From JACJYE01 sp964432875 (lineage in GTDB: Bacteria; Bacteroidota; Bacteroidia; Chitinophagales; Saprospiraceae), in NCBI GenBank assembly GCA_964432875.1, contig CAYSPJ010000129.1, forward strand, positions 1 to 14,188: 14,188 nt of DNA. The letters run 5' to 3'. The stretch's first letter is position 1; each line of letters starts with the position of its first letter. The notes under the pieces are model-generated. The model saw only the letters and a program-made list of their open reading frames with translations. It had not been told where the DNA came from and searched no databases. Positions 1 through 6,964 of this stretch are shown here, piece by piece. The position numbers and the translations under genes are program-made.

Positions 1-95
1 CAGCATAAAACGGCAAGTGGGGCTAAACGCCCCACCTGCGTTTATGCGGGCCGTTGGCCCCCCCCTGTCGAAAAGTCCGGCATAAACCGGGTGCT
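1..95. repeat. Cluster of hairpins at left window edge
   Basis: Three hairpins follow one another in a gene-free stretch. The first has a perfect 7-bp stem GTGGGGC/GCCCCAC (17-23 with 29-35, loop TAAAC). It is extended outward by GCATAAA-type arms (3-12 with 38-47) that pair with two bulges and one mismatch. The second is GGGCC-GTT-GGCCC (48-60). The third is CCGG-CATAAA-CCGG (77-90). GCATAAA occurs at 3-9 and 80-86 and inverted at 41-47, so the pieces are related. No T-run follows, so a simple intrinsic terminator is unlikely. This may be the edge of a REP-like element or of a structured RNA whose remainder lies left of the window. Confidence 0.55.
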
Positions 96-125
96 AAGAT
101 AGAGGTTTTGATCCATCTCCACAGA

Positions 126-220
126 GAGGGTTAGTGCCCGATACCCTCATTTTCAGCGTCTGAGTTTATAGCACGCCCCAAAATGCCTATCGCTTTCGAC
201 TATATGCAGACGCTGGAAAA
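126..220. repeat. Inverted repeats downstream of the ABC operon
   Basis: A 9-bp perfect inverted pair CAGCGTCTG (154-162) and CAGACGCTG (207-215) is flanked by TTTT on the left and AAAA on the right, separated by about 44 bases. Just before it is a smaller 6-bp pair GAGGGT (126-131) and ACCCTC (143-148). They lie immediately downstream of the minus-strand permease gene and could form the 3' end of its transcript. Neither has a good T-run on the minus strand, so terminator function is only a possibility. No gene is seen in 1-240. Confidence 0.35.
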
Positions 221-240
221 CAGCCGCTTATCCACTATCT

Positions 241-1554
241 CTACCCCTCTGCCAGCGTGCTGGATATTTCTGTCTTGCGCGCCTGTAGGGCAGGCAAGAT
301 AGCGGCAATCAGGCCGATAGCCAGCGACCCTGCCAGGAGGTAGGCTTCTGCCGGGAGGAAGACTAGCCCGGAGAAAGTATAGCGGTAAGCATCCTTCATC
401 TGTGCGGCCAATACCTCCATGCCCACATGGCTAATCGCCATGCCCAAGAGATACCCCATGCCCGCCAGCATCAGCCCCTCCAGGATAATGAGAGCAAATA
501 ACCGGCCCGGCGAAGCCCCCATGACGCGCATCAGGGCCAGCTCATAGCGCCGGTCCTGCAACGAGCTGTAGAGCGAAATAAAAATGCTCAGCCCGGAGAC
601 GGCGATGATGATGATGGCTAGCCAACGCAGCGCTTTCGTGCCGGTACCCATTAGCTCGTACAGGCGGTTGATTTCAATGGCCGGCGTGGCAGCTTGCATA
701 TCCGTATTTTCATTGATGTTGCGCTGCATGTTGAGCGCCTGGATGTTGTGGCCTTTGAATTTGATGAGCAGGGAGGTGATGTCCTTGTCCTCGTATTCAA
801 TCAAGGGCTTGGAGAGGTCGTAGCCACTGCTGACCGCATCATGAGCGTGTTCATGATCGTGTTCTTCGCCCTCAGCATGATGGTAGGCCTCTTCATCCTC
901 AGTTGCGGTAGGCTCCTCATGCCCGTGGCTGTCATGTACCGCCCAGACGCTTTGAGTGCTGGTCAGGATGAGTTGGTCAATCACCGCGCCAGTGGGCTTG
1001 AGGATACCCGACACGATAAAGGCATCGGCATCACCATGTAATAAATCTTCGTTGCGGTCAAATCCATGGGTGCTCTGGAAAGTATCACCCAAGGCCAGCC
1101 CCAATGCCTGGGCTACGGTCGCGCCGATGACCACTTCCATCGTCTTTCCCCAAAGCTGTCCGGATTCAACTTCTGCCTGATAAAACTCCAGTATGCCTGG
1201 CTCGGTGCCGACGATGCGGTACCCGCGGTAGTTATCGCCCAGCGACAGGGGGATAGCCTTTTCGATGATGGGGTGGCCTGGCCGCAAGAAAGCCTTGGCA
1301 GCCTTGATAGAGATATTCCCAGTAGGAGAATCGATGTGGTACATACTGCTGAGAATGAGCTGCAGCGGGCTGCCTTTAGCCCCTACCACCAGGTTGACCC
1401 CCGCCAGGTTTTTTTCGAATTTTTCCTGCAACTGGTGGTTTAGCACCAACAACAGTGAGATCAATCCCACTCCCAGGGCGAAGAGCACCAGGCTCAGTGC
1501 CATAGACAGCGGTTTATTCGTCAGGTTTTTCCAGCTTAATTTCAGAAGGTTCAT
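241..1554 (-). CDS. MacB/FtsX-type ABC transporter permease with His-rich loop
   Basis: This is the 437-aa inner-membrane permease partner of the ATPase encoded just upstream. Hydrophobic segments at about 17-38, 311-331, 351-375 and 404-422 give the FtsX/MacB four-helix layout, with a large periplasmic domain between helices 1 and 2. The cytoplasmic loop after helix 2 carries the family-typical stretch around DRRYELALMRVMGAS (334-348). The periplasmic domain contains a striking acidic, histidine-rich segment at about 207-238 with nine His, including HDHEHAHD, which suggests binding of zinc or a similar divalent metal. MacB-type ABC systems do not usually import substrates through the membrane. 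Related operons in Gammaproteobacteria are, from memory, zinc-regulated. Metal handling is therefore likely, but transport direction is unknown. LolCDE-like lipoprotein release is a less likely alternative given the His-rich insert. Confidence 0.85.
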   Translation of the reverse strand: MNLLKLSWKNLTNKPLSMALSLVLFALGVGLISLLLVLNHQLQEKFEKNLAGVNLVVGAKGSPLQLILSSMYHIDSPTGNISIKAAKAFLRPGHPIIEKAIPLSLGDNYRGYRIVGTEPGILEFYQAEVESGQLWGKTMEVVIGATVAQALGLALGDTFQSTHGFDRNEDLLHGDADAFIVSGILKPTGAVIDQLILTSTQSVWAVHDSHGHEEPTATEDEEAYHHAEGEEHDHEHAHDAVSSGYDLSKPLIEYEDKDITSLLIKFKGHNIQALNMQRNINENTDMQAATPAIEINRLYELMGTGTKALRWLAIIIIAVSGLSIFISLYSSLQDRRYELALMRVMGASPGRLFALIILEGLMLAGMGYLLGMAISHVGMEVLAAQMKDAYRYTFSGLVFLPAEAYLLAGSLAIGLIAAILPALQARKTEISSTLAEG

Positions 1555-1566
1555 AGCACAGGGCGT

Positions 1567-2196
1567 TTAAGCGAGCGTGATTTGCTTGGGGAATCGTTCC
1601 TTGAGGCGGCTATCGTGGGTGACGACCAGCAAAGTAGCACCAACTGCCCGGGCTTGTTCTTCCAGCAATTGCGCGACCTGCTCGCAGTTGTGATCATCGA
1701 GCGCCGAAGTCGGCTCATCAGCCAGGATGATATCCGGCTGGTTGACGATGGCGCGGGCAATGGCGGCCCGCTGTTGCTCGCCCATGCTCAGGCGATTGGG
1801 CTTGGCATGCAGTTTATGGCCCAGGTTGAGGCGCTGCAGCAGCTCCCCGATCCGCGCCCGGTCGGGCTTGAGCCCGGCCAGCTGCTGAGCCAGCACCAGG
1901 TTTTCTTCCACCGTGAGGGCGCGCACGAAATGGGCAGCCTGGAAGATAATGCCGATGTTGCGGCCGCGGAATTTATCCAGTTGCGAAGAAGAGAGCGCCG
2001 ACATATTGGTATTGGCCACCTCGATTGTCCCTACTTGAGGCGAAAGCATTCCTCCCAGCAGGTGCAAGAGGGTCGTTTTGCCACTGCCCGATTGGCCTAG
2101 CAGCAGCCAGTGTTCGCCAGACTTGCAGTCAATGTCAGGGAAAGACAGCGTGGCCTTCCCATCGTAGGAGAATTGTAGTTTGGTTGTCCTCAGCAT
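1567..2196 (-). CDS. ABC transporter ATP-binding protein (MacB/LolD type)
   Basis: This 209-aa stand-alone nucleotide-binding subunit powers the FtsX-type permease encoded 12 bases downstream. All ATPase motifs are present: Walker A GQSGSGKT (34-41), Q-loop Gln86, signature LSMGEQQ (136-142), Walker B IILADEP (156-162) and H-loop His194 in VVTHD. Length and motif spacing fit the LolD/MacB/FtsE group, the normal partners of such permeases. The ATG at 2196 gives a start immediately before the first beta strand, so no N-terminal extension is missing. The two genes form a short minus-strand operon divergent from hisH. A TATCTTTG box (2270-2277 on the minus strand) may be its -7 element. Substrate cannot be read from the ATPase; the His-rich loop of the permease points to a metal-related role. 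Confidence 0.92.
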   Translation of the reverse strand: MLRTTKLQFSYDGKATLSFPDIDCKSGEHWLLLGQSGSGKTTLLHLLGGMLSPQVGTIEVANTNMSALSSSQLDKFRGRNIGIIFQAAHFVRALTVEENLVLAQQLAGLKPDRARIGELLQRLNLGHKLHAKPNRLSMGEQQRAAIARAIVNQPDIILADEPTSALDDHNCEQVAQLLEEQARAVGATLLVVTHDSRLKERFPKQITLA

Positions 2197-2353
2197 AGCT
2201 TTAGAAAGATAGCTCGTTATCGGGCTGCCGGAAGCCTGCTCAGCAGGTATCTATCAGCCTCCAATTTGGCAAAGATAAAATTTCCCACCGCTATAGCTGC
2301 AGCGCAGGGATGTCTTTATAATTGTTTAACTATTGAGCGCTTGCTTTGTTCTC
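2197..2353. other. Divergent intergenic region between ABC operon and hisH
   Basis: No gene is seen. On the minus strand TATCTTTG (2270-2277) matches the Bacteroidota -7 consensus TAnnTTTG, but no convincing -33 TTTG lies 18-21 bases upstream of it. This is therefore a weak candidate promoter for the ABC genes. A small hairpin CCTGC-TCA-GCAGG (2235-2247) would lie in that leader. Overlapping short palindromes GCTATAGC and GCTGCAGC occupy 2290-2303. No copy of the TGCAAC-type operator found near 13902 is visible here. Confidence 0.35.
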
Positions 2354-2384
2354 TTTGTTTTACCGCCCAAAACCTGGAAATTTG
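2354..2384 (+). promoter_or_regulatory. Bacteroidota-type promoter of hisH
   Basis: TTTG (2354-2357) is followed by exactly 19 bases and GAAATTTG (2377-2384), which matches the -7 consensus TAnnTTTG except for its first base. Transcription would start near 2391, giving a leader of about 25 bases before the hisH ATG at 2416. This makes hisH the first gene of its own transcript. Confidence 0.65.
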
Positions 2385-2415
2385 ACCGCGACGCGAACAC
2401 TACAATTGACGATTT

Positions 2416-3006
2416 ATGCAAATTGCCATCATCGACTATAAGGCCGGCAACGTACAGTCGGTGCAATTCGCCCTGGAGCGCCTGGGGATTGAAGCCGTGC
2501 TGACTAATGATCACGAGCTGATCCGCGCTGCCGATAAGGTGATTTTCCCCGGCGTGGGCGAAGCCAGCACCACCATGGGCTACCTGCGCGCCCAGGGCCT
2601 GGATGAGCTCATCCGCAGCCTGCGCCAACCCGTGTTGGGCATCTGCCTGGGTATGCAGTTGCTCTGCGAATATTCCGAAGAGAACGACACGCCCTGCCTG
2701 GGCATCATCCCCCAACAGGTGCGGCGCTTCCAGCCACTAGCGGGCCAGAAGGTGCCTCACACGGGCTGGAATAATATCCATGGCCTGAAAAACGGCTTGT
2801 TTACGCCCGCGCTGGAAGGCGAGCATGCCTACTTCGTCCATAGCTATTATGTCGAATTGGGCCCTTATACGACGGCGACGGCAGACTACATCCATCCTTT
2901 TAGCGCCGGTTTACAGAAGGACAATTTCTACGCGGCTCAATTCCACCCGGAAAAATCTGGTAAGATGGGTGAGCAGTTGTTGAAAAATTTTTTGCTCAAT
3001 ACCTGA
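2416..3006 (+). CDS. hisH: Imidazole glycerol phosphate synthase glutaminase subunit HisH
   Basis: This 196-aa class I glutamine amidotransferase releases ammonia from glutamine and passes it to HisF for the IGP-forming step of histidine synthesis. The nucleophile Cys77 sits in GICLGMQ (75-81). The other triad members are His177 and Glu179 in QFHPEKSG (175-182). The oxyanion-region motif PGVGEAS (45-51) is also visible. Length is normal for HisH. It is the first gene of a plus-strand hisHAF-IE run, has a promoter 30-60 bases upstream, and is followed by hisA after 27 bases. In many relatives hisG, hisD, hisC and hisB precede it; here the neighbour is an unrelated divergent ABC operon, so the pathway genes are split. 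Confidence 0.97.
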   Translation: MQIAIIDYKAGNVQSVQFALERLGIEAVLTNDHELIRAADKVIFPGVGEASTTMGYLRAQGLDELIRSLRQPVLGICLGMQLLCEYSEENDTPCLGIIPQQVRRFQPLAGQKVPHTGWNNIHGLKNGLFTPALEGEHAYFVHSYYVELGPYTTATADYIHPFSAGLQKDNFYAAQFHPEKSGKMGEQLLKNFLLNT

Positions 3007-3033
3007 GGCTTCAGGTCAAAACTTTGGACGATT

Positions 3034-3756
3034 ATGCACATCATCCCCGCCATAGACATCATAGCAGGCAAATGCGTGCGCCTGACCCAGGGCGATTACG
3101 GGCAAAAGACCGTTTACTACGAAGACCCCCTGGATGCCGCCAAGGCCTTTGAGGCCCACGGCCTGCAGCGCCTCCATCTGGTAGACCTGGATGGTGCGCG
3201 AGCCCAGCGCATCATCAATCACCGGGTACTGGAGCGCATCGCTACCCATACCCAGCTTTGGATCGACTTCGGTGGCGGCATCAAATCGGATGAGAGCCTG
3301 CGCATCGCTTTTGAAAGCGGGGCCCGGCAGGTGACGGGAGGCACGGTAGCTGTCAAAGCGCCAGCGCTTTTCCAGCGCTGGCTCGAGGAGTATGGCCCGG
3401 AGAAAATCATCCTTGGTGCCGACTTTAAAGCGGGGCTGCTGGCCGTGAGCGGCTGGCAGGAGCAGAGTAACTTGGGACTGTTTGATTTCCTGGAGGATTA
3501 CGTCGCCCGGGGCATACGATATGCCGTGTGCACTGATATATCCAAAGACGGCCTGCTGCAGGGCAGCTCTTTGGATTGGTACCGCCAAATCCTGGAGCGC
3601 TTCCCCGATCTGAGGCTCATCGCCAGCGGTGGTGTTTCCTCGGTTGCAGAGCTACAGCAACTGCGCCAGGCCGGCTGCTTCGGCGCCATCGTCGGCAAGG
3701 CTATTTACGAAGGGAAAATCAGCTTGGAAGAGCTGGGGAGGCTGGCGCTTAGCTAG
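3034..3756 (+). CDS. hisA: ProFAR isomerase HisA
   Basis: This 240-aa (beta-alpha)8 barrel performs the Amadori rearrangement of ProFAR to PRFAR, the substrate of HisF-HisH. The acid/base pair is visible as Asp8 in IPAIDI and Asp130 in LGADFK. Phosphate-binding loops appear as FGGGI (79-83) and ASGGVSS (197-203), and the C-terminal half has the CTDISKDG motif (166-173). Length is typical for bacterial HisA. It lies between hisH and hisF in the same orientation. The following gap to hisF is unusually long for the cluster at 150 bases. Asp130 and the IDFGGGI stretch favour HisA over its paralogue HisF, which is encoded next door. Confidence 0.97.
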   Translation: MHIIPAIDIIAGKCVRLTQGDYGQKTVYYEDPLDAAKAFEAHGLQRLHLVDLDGARAQRIINHRVLERIATHTQLWIDFGGGIKSDESLRIAFESGARQVTGGTVAVKAPALFQRWLEEYGPEKIILGADFKAGLLAVSGWQEQSNLGLFDFLEDYVARGIRYAVCTDISKDGLLQGSSLDWYRQILERFPDLRLIASGGVSSVAELQQLRQAGCFGAIVGKAIYEGKISLEELGRLALS

Positions 3757-3906
3757 TGCCCCATGAGCAAAATCCTTGACAGCCCCAGGTAGAAAAGTGG
3801 TAAGTTGCCAGAAGGTTTATATTTAAAACATCGCCCAAAGCTCGCAGCTCGCAACTCGCGGCTCGCAACTTTGCCGGGTCCTTAAAATTGTCACAATATC
3901 AAATTT
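3757..3906. other. hisA-hisF spacer with tandem heptamer repeat
   Basis: This 150-base spacer interrupts an otherwise tight cluster. It contains four tandem copies of a heptamer CTCGCRR at 3841-3868 (CTCGCAG, CTCGCAA, CTCGCGG, CTCGCAA). A TATATTTA at 3818-3825 matches seven of eight bases of the -7 consensus, but no -33 element is correctly spaced, so a separate hisF promoter is not supported. Confidence 0.7.
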
Positions 3907-4662
3907 ATGTTAGCCAAGCGTATCATCCCTTGCCTGGACATCAAAGACGGTCGCACCGTCAAGGGGGTCAACTTTGTCAATCTGCGCGATGCGGGCGACC
4001 CCGTAGAGCTTGGTGCCCGCTATAGCGAAGAAGGGGCCGACGAGCTTGTCTTTCTCGACATCACCGCCACCCACGAAAAGCGCAAGACCCTTGCCGCCCT
4101 GGCGCGCGAAATCGCCCGCCATCTGAGCATCCCCTTCACCATCGGCGGCGGTATCCGCTCGCTGGAAGATGCCGACGCCCTTTTATCGGCCGGCGCTGAT
4201 AAGATATCCATCAATTCTGCCGCGGTGCGCGACCCGCAGTTGATCGAAAACCTGGCGCGCTATTTCGGCAGCCAATTCGTTGTGCTAGCGGTAGATGCCA
4301 AGCCCATCGGCGAGAGCTGGCAGGTTCACCTCAATGGCGGCCGTATCGCTACGGATATCCCCTTGCTCCAATGGGTAAAGGAAGCGGAAAGCCGCGGGGC
4401 TGGCGAGATATTATTTACGTCCATGGATCACGACGGCGCCAAGCAGGGCTTCGCCAATGAAATCACCGCCCAGGTTTCGACAGCCGTTTCCATCCCGGTC
4501 ATCGCTTCCGGCGGCGCGGGCACGATGGAGCACTTCTACGACGTTTTTACTGTTGGCAAGGCTGATGCCGGCCTGGCGGCAAGTATCTTCCACTTTCGGG
4601 AAATCGAAATACGAGATTTGAAAGCCTACTTGAAACAAAAGGGCATTGCCGTCAGGCTCTAA
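3907..4662 (+). CDS. hisF: Imidazole glycerol phosphate synthase cyclase subunit HisF
   Basis: This 251-aa (beta-alpha)8 barrel condenses PRFAR with ammonia from HisH to give IGP and AICAR, the latter feeding purine synthesis. Catalytic Asp11 is in PCLDIKDGR and Asp130 is in LAVDAK. The phosphate-binding loops TIGGGIRS (78-85) and IASGGAG (199-205) and the DITAT motif (51-55) are all intact. The conserved Lys19 and Arg5 near the ammonia gate also appear in place. Length matches the family. It follows a 150-base spacer carrying heptamer repeats and is followed after four bases by hisIE, implying translational coupling of these two genes. Confidence 0.97.
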   Translation: MLAKRIIPCLDIKDGRTVKGVNFVNLRDAGDPVELGARYSEEGADELVFLDITATHEKRKTLAALAREIARHLSIPFTIGGGIRSLEDADALLSAGADKISINSAAVRDPQLIENLARYFGSQFVVLAVDAKPIGESWQVHLNGGRIATDIPLLQWVKEAESRGAGEILFTSMDHDGAKQGFANEITAQVSTAVSIPVIASGGAGTMEHFYDVFTVGKADAGLAASIFHFREIEIRDLKAYLKQKGIAVRL

Positions 4663-4666
4663 AAAG

Positions 4667-5293
4667 ATGAACACCATGCAGAAAATAGACCTCACTCAAC
4701 CCAATTTCGCTAAAGGCGGCGGCCTGCTCCCCGCCATCATCCAGGATGCCGATACCGGCCAAGTGCTCATGTTAGGCTATATGGACGAAGCCGCGCTGCA
4801 AAAAACACAAGCGGAGGGCCTGGTCACCTTTTACAGCCGCAGCAAAGGGCGCCTCTGGACTAAAGGCGAATCTTCCGGCCATACGCTCACGCTGGTAGAT
4901 ATCAAGCTAGACTGCGATCAGGACACGCTGCTCGTCCGGGTACGCCCTGCCGGCCCGGTTTGCCACCTCGGCACTGATACCTGCTGGGGCGAAGCTAATG
5001 AGCCGCTCCATTTCCTCCGGCACCTCGAGCAAGTAATCGAAAGCCGCAAGGGTGCCCCCCCGGAAAATTCCTACACCGCCAGCCTCTTCGCCCGCGGCAT
5101 CAACAAAATAGCCCAGAAAGTGGGCGAAGAAGCCGTAGAGCTCATCATCGAAGCTAAAGACGATGACGAGAAGCTCTTCCTCGGCGAGGCGGCCGACCTC
5201 TTATATCACTACTTGATCTTGCTGGCGGCTAAGGGCTATCAGTTGGAAGATGTAGTGGGCGTGCTGAGGGGGAGGGACAAGGGTAAAGGGTAA
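4667..5293 (+). CDS. hisIE: Bifunctional PRA-CH hydrolase / PRA-PH pyrophosphatase HisIE
   Basis: This fused enzyme performs the second and third steps of histidine synthesis. Residues 1-115 are the HisI cyclohydrolase: metal-site DCDQD (82-86), Cys99 and Cys106 for zinc, and the LWTKGESSGHT loop (63-73). Residues about 117-203 are the HisE helical pyrophosphohydrolase, with KVGEEAVE (151-158) and EAADLLYH (175-182). The frame is open upstream to a TTG at 4646, but that start would overlap hisF; the ATG at 4667, four bases after the hisF stop, gives 208 aa and a normal N-terminus (ATG at 4676 is the other option). The last five residues, DKGKG, and the stop codon come from a GGGTAAA tandem repeat, so the C-terminal tail appears to have been set by repeat sequence. 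Confidence 0.95.
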   Translation: MNTMQKIDLTQPNFAKGGGLLPAIIQDADTGQVLMLGYMDEAALQKTQAEGLVTFYSRSKGRLWTKGESSGHTLTLVDIKLDCDQDTLLVRVRPAGPVCHLGTDTCWGEANEPLHFLRHLEQVIESRKGAPPENSYTASLFARGINKIAQKVGEEAVELIIEAKDDDEKLFLGEAADLLYHYLILLAAKGYQLEDVVGVLRGRDKGKG

Positions 5294-5421
5294 AGGGTAA
5301 AGGNNNNNNNNNNNNNNNNNNNNNNNNNNNNNNNNNNNNNNNNNNNNNNNNNNNNNNNNNNNNNNNNNNNNNNNNNNNNNNNNNNNNNNNNNNNNNNNNN
5401 NNNTAAAGGGTAAAGGGTACA
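5281..5421. repeat. GGGTAAA heptamer tandem repeat interrupted by assembly gap
   Basis: Three full copies of GGGTAAA (5281-5301) plus GG precede a 100-base run of N at 5304-5403. The array resumes after it with TAAA, one full copy (5408-5414) and a degenerate copy GGGTACA (5415-5421). The N run is exactly 100, the usual placeholder for a gap of unknown size, so the real copy number is unknown. A repeat with pure phase would need a gap of 7k+1 bases, which 100 does not satisfy. The first copies overlap the end of hisIE. Confidence 0.9.
5304..5403. other. Assembly gap (100 N)
   Basis: All bases are N. Both edges carry the same heptamer repeat, which very probably caused the assembly break. Any content between, for example a longer repeat array or a small inserted element, is invisible. 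Confidence 0.98.
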
Positions 5422-5501
5422 AGAGGGGGTACGGACAATATCGCAAGCTGTGATTCCCGCGTTAATTTCCTGTTAAAGCAAAAAAAAGGCATAACAAAGG
5501 C

Positions 5502-5531
5502 TTTGGGAGGGTGGTTAACTCTTCATATTTG
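5502..5531 (+). promoter_or_regulatory. Promoter of the HtrA-like protease gene
   Basis: TTTG (5502-5505) is followed by 18 bases and CATATTTG (5524-5531), a seven-of-eight match to TAnnTTTG. The predicted start near 5538 leaves a leader of about 60 bases. GTTAAC (5514-5519) lies in the spacer, and two GTTAA copies 11 bases apart (5461-5465 and 5472-5476) lie upstream. These could be sites for an envelope-stress or response regulator, but no regulator can be named from the sequence. Confidence 0.5.
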
Positions 5532-5599
5532 GCAAAACCTCTATTTCAAGGTTTTTGCCGTTGGCGATAGTTTTCATCACAACACAAAAGCAGTTCACT

Positions 5600-6745
5600 A
5601 TGAAGCAGTTCGTTTCTCTCATTTTCGCCGCCATGTTAGGCGGCGTAATATCTTTGGGAGGCTACCAGCTGATGCAAGCTGATGCGCCAGCCCTGCCTCA
5701 ACCTGATGTTTATGCCCAGGCAGTGAGGAATATTAATGTGCCAGCGCTGGCTAATACGCCTTATTTCAACTTCAAAGATGCCGCTGCCAAGGCTATGCCA
5801 GCGGTTGTCCACATTTCTGCTACAGCCAGCCAGCCCGCCAGCGCCAACCGGAATGACCCCTTCCGCTTCTTCTTCGGGGATGAATTTTCAAACCCCTTCG
5901 GCGGTGGCATGCCCCCGATAGGCGGCACTGGCTCTGGCGTTATTTACAGCGCTGATGGCTACATCATCACCAACAACCATGTGGTCGCTTCTGCCAATGA
6001 GCTTGAAGTGAAGCTCTACGACAACCGCAAGTTTAAAGCCAAGCTCATTGGTACCGATGAAAGGAGCGACTTGGCCGTCATCAAAATCGAGGGCTATGAC
6101 CTGCCCTTTCTTGAATTAGCCAATTCAGATGAAGCGGAGGTTGGCGAATGGGTTCTGGCGGTGGGCAACCCCTTTGATTTGACCTCCACGGTCACCGCTG
6201 GTATCATCAGCGCCAAAGGGCGCAATATCAACCTGCTGGGCGGCGGCCGGGCCATTGAATCCTTCATCCAAACCGATGCTGCCGTCAACCCCGGCAATAG
6301 CGGCGGTGCCTTGGTGGATTCACAAGGGCGGCTGTTAGGCATTAATACGGCCATCGCGACCCGTACCGGGGCTTTTTCGGGCTACTCCTTTGCGATCCCG
6401 GTCAACCTGGCTGCACGCATCGCGGATGATATCATCGAGTATGGCAGCTTCCAACGCACTTTTCTCGGCGTCACCATCGTAGACCTTGATAGCGAATATG
6501 CTAAAGAACTAGGGGTTGACATCAGCCAAGGCGTCGTCATCGAAGAATTGGTTGACGGCGGCTCAGCCCAATACGCCGGCCTGCTGCCAAAAGATGTCAT
6601 CATCGGGGTAAATGGCCGCAATGTGAAAAGCGTACCAGAATTGCAGGAAATCATCGGCCGCTCAAAAGTCGGCGATGTGCTACAGCTTAAAATCAACCGT
6701 CGCGGCAAGCTGCAAAATATTGAAGTGCGGATGAAAGCGGGGTAA
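5600..6745 (+). CDS. htrA: HtrA/Deg-family periplasmic serine protease with one PDZ domain
   Basis: This 381-aa envelope protein-quality-control protease has a hydrophobic N-terminal signal or anchor (residues 3-25). Its trypsin-like domain has the catalytic triad His127 (TNNHVV), Asp157 (RSDLAV) and Ser234 (NPGNSGGA). One PDZ domain follows at about 287-377. The frame is open upstream to a TTG at 5555, but the ATG at 5600 starts directly at the signal sequence and is preferred. Many Bacteroidota Do-type proteases have two PDZ domains and are roughly 100 residues longer; this one ends after the first, so it resembles DegS or short DegQ forms in architecture. A Gly/Phe-rich loop at 85-112 precedes the protease core. 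No signal-peptidase II Cys is seen, so it is soluble in the periplasm or anchored by the N-terminal helix. Confidence 0.93.
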   Translation: MKQFVSLIFAAMLGGVISLGGYQLMQADAPALPQPDVYAQAVRNINVPALANTPYFNFKDAAAKAMPAVVHISATASQPASANRNDPFRFFFGDEFSNPFGGGMPPIGGTGSGVIYSADGYIITNNHVVASANELEVKLYDNRKFKAKLIGTDERSDLAVIKIEGYDLPFLELANSDEAEVGEWVLAVGNPFDLTSTVTAGIISAKGRNINLLGGGRAIESFIQTDAAVNPGNSGGALVDSQGRLLGINTAIATRTGAFSGYSFAIPVNLAARIADDIIEYGSFQRTFLGVTIVDLDSEYAKELGVDISQGVVIEELVDGGSAQYAGLLPKDVIIGVNGRNVKSVPELQEIIGRSKVGDVLQLKINRRGKLQNIEVRMKAG

Positions 6746-6963
6746 TGGAGGAATGGGCAGAGGTACAGGAGGATAAGTTTTATCCAACCACAGGGAGCCC
6801 GCACGTCCTACCTAATACAGTTGGCTTTCAAGGGGCTAGCAATGAGTTGCTTAAAAAAGTGTTAAGAAATCATTAACAGTCCCTTTGCAACAAACAGGAA
6901 AAAAATACAGTTAGTGTGAATACAAAGAGACTTGTTTAAAGTTGGTTTTTCGTTTTGTTTTGA
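6746..6963. other. Gene-free region 3' of the protease gene
   Basis: No gene is seen. A hairpin GGATAA-GTT-TTATCC (6771-6785) has no T-run. GTTAA and TTAAC flank seven bases around 6860-6875. The stretch from about 6880 onward is A/T-rich and leads into a strong terminator. It is either a long 3' untranslated region of the protease mRNA or contains a small RNA. A TAAAGTTG near 6938 is a seven-of-eight -7 box but lacks a -33 partner. Confidence 0.4.
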
Positions 6964-6964
6964 T

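Noticed and set aside
2270..2303. Metal-responsive operator upstream of the ABC genes
   Set aside because: Only a -7-like box and short unrelated palindromes are visible. No TGCAAC/GTTGCA or TTTAG/CTAAA palindrome is present, so co-regulation with the receptor operon is not shown.
4646..4666. TTG start of hisIE overlapping hisF
   Set aside because: Homologous N-termini begin near the ATG at 4667 or 4676, and the earlier codons simply read hisF sequence in another frame.
5281..5421. Telomere-like repeat
   Set aside because: GGGTAAA is not the plant-type TTTAGGG unit on either strand, and the genes on both sides are ordinary bacterial ones.
5555..5599. TTG start of the protease gene
   Set aside because: It adds 15 residues before an obvious signal sequence. 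The ATG at 5600 fits signal-peptide layout.
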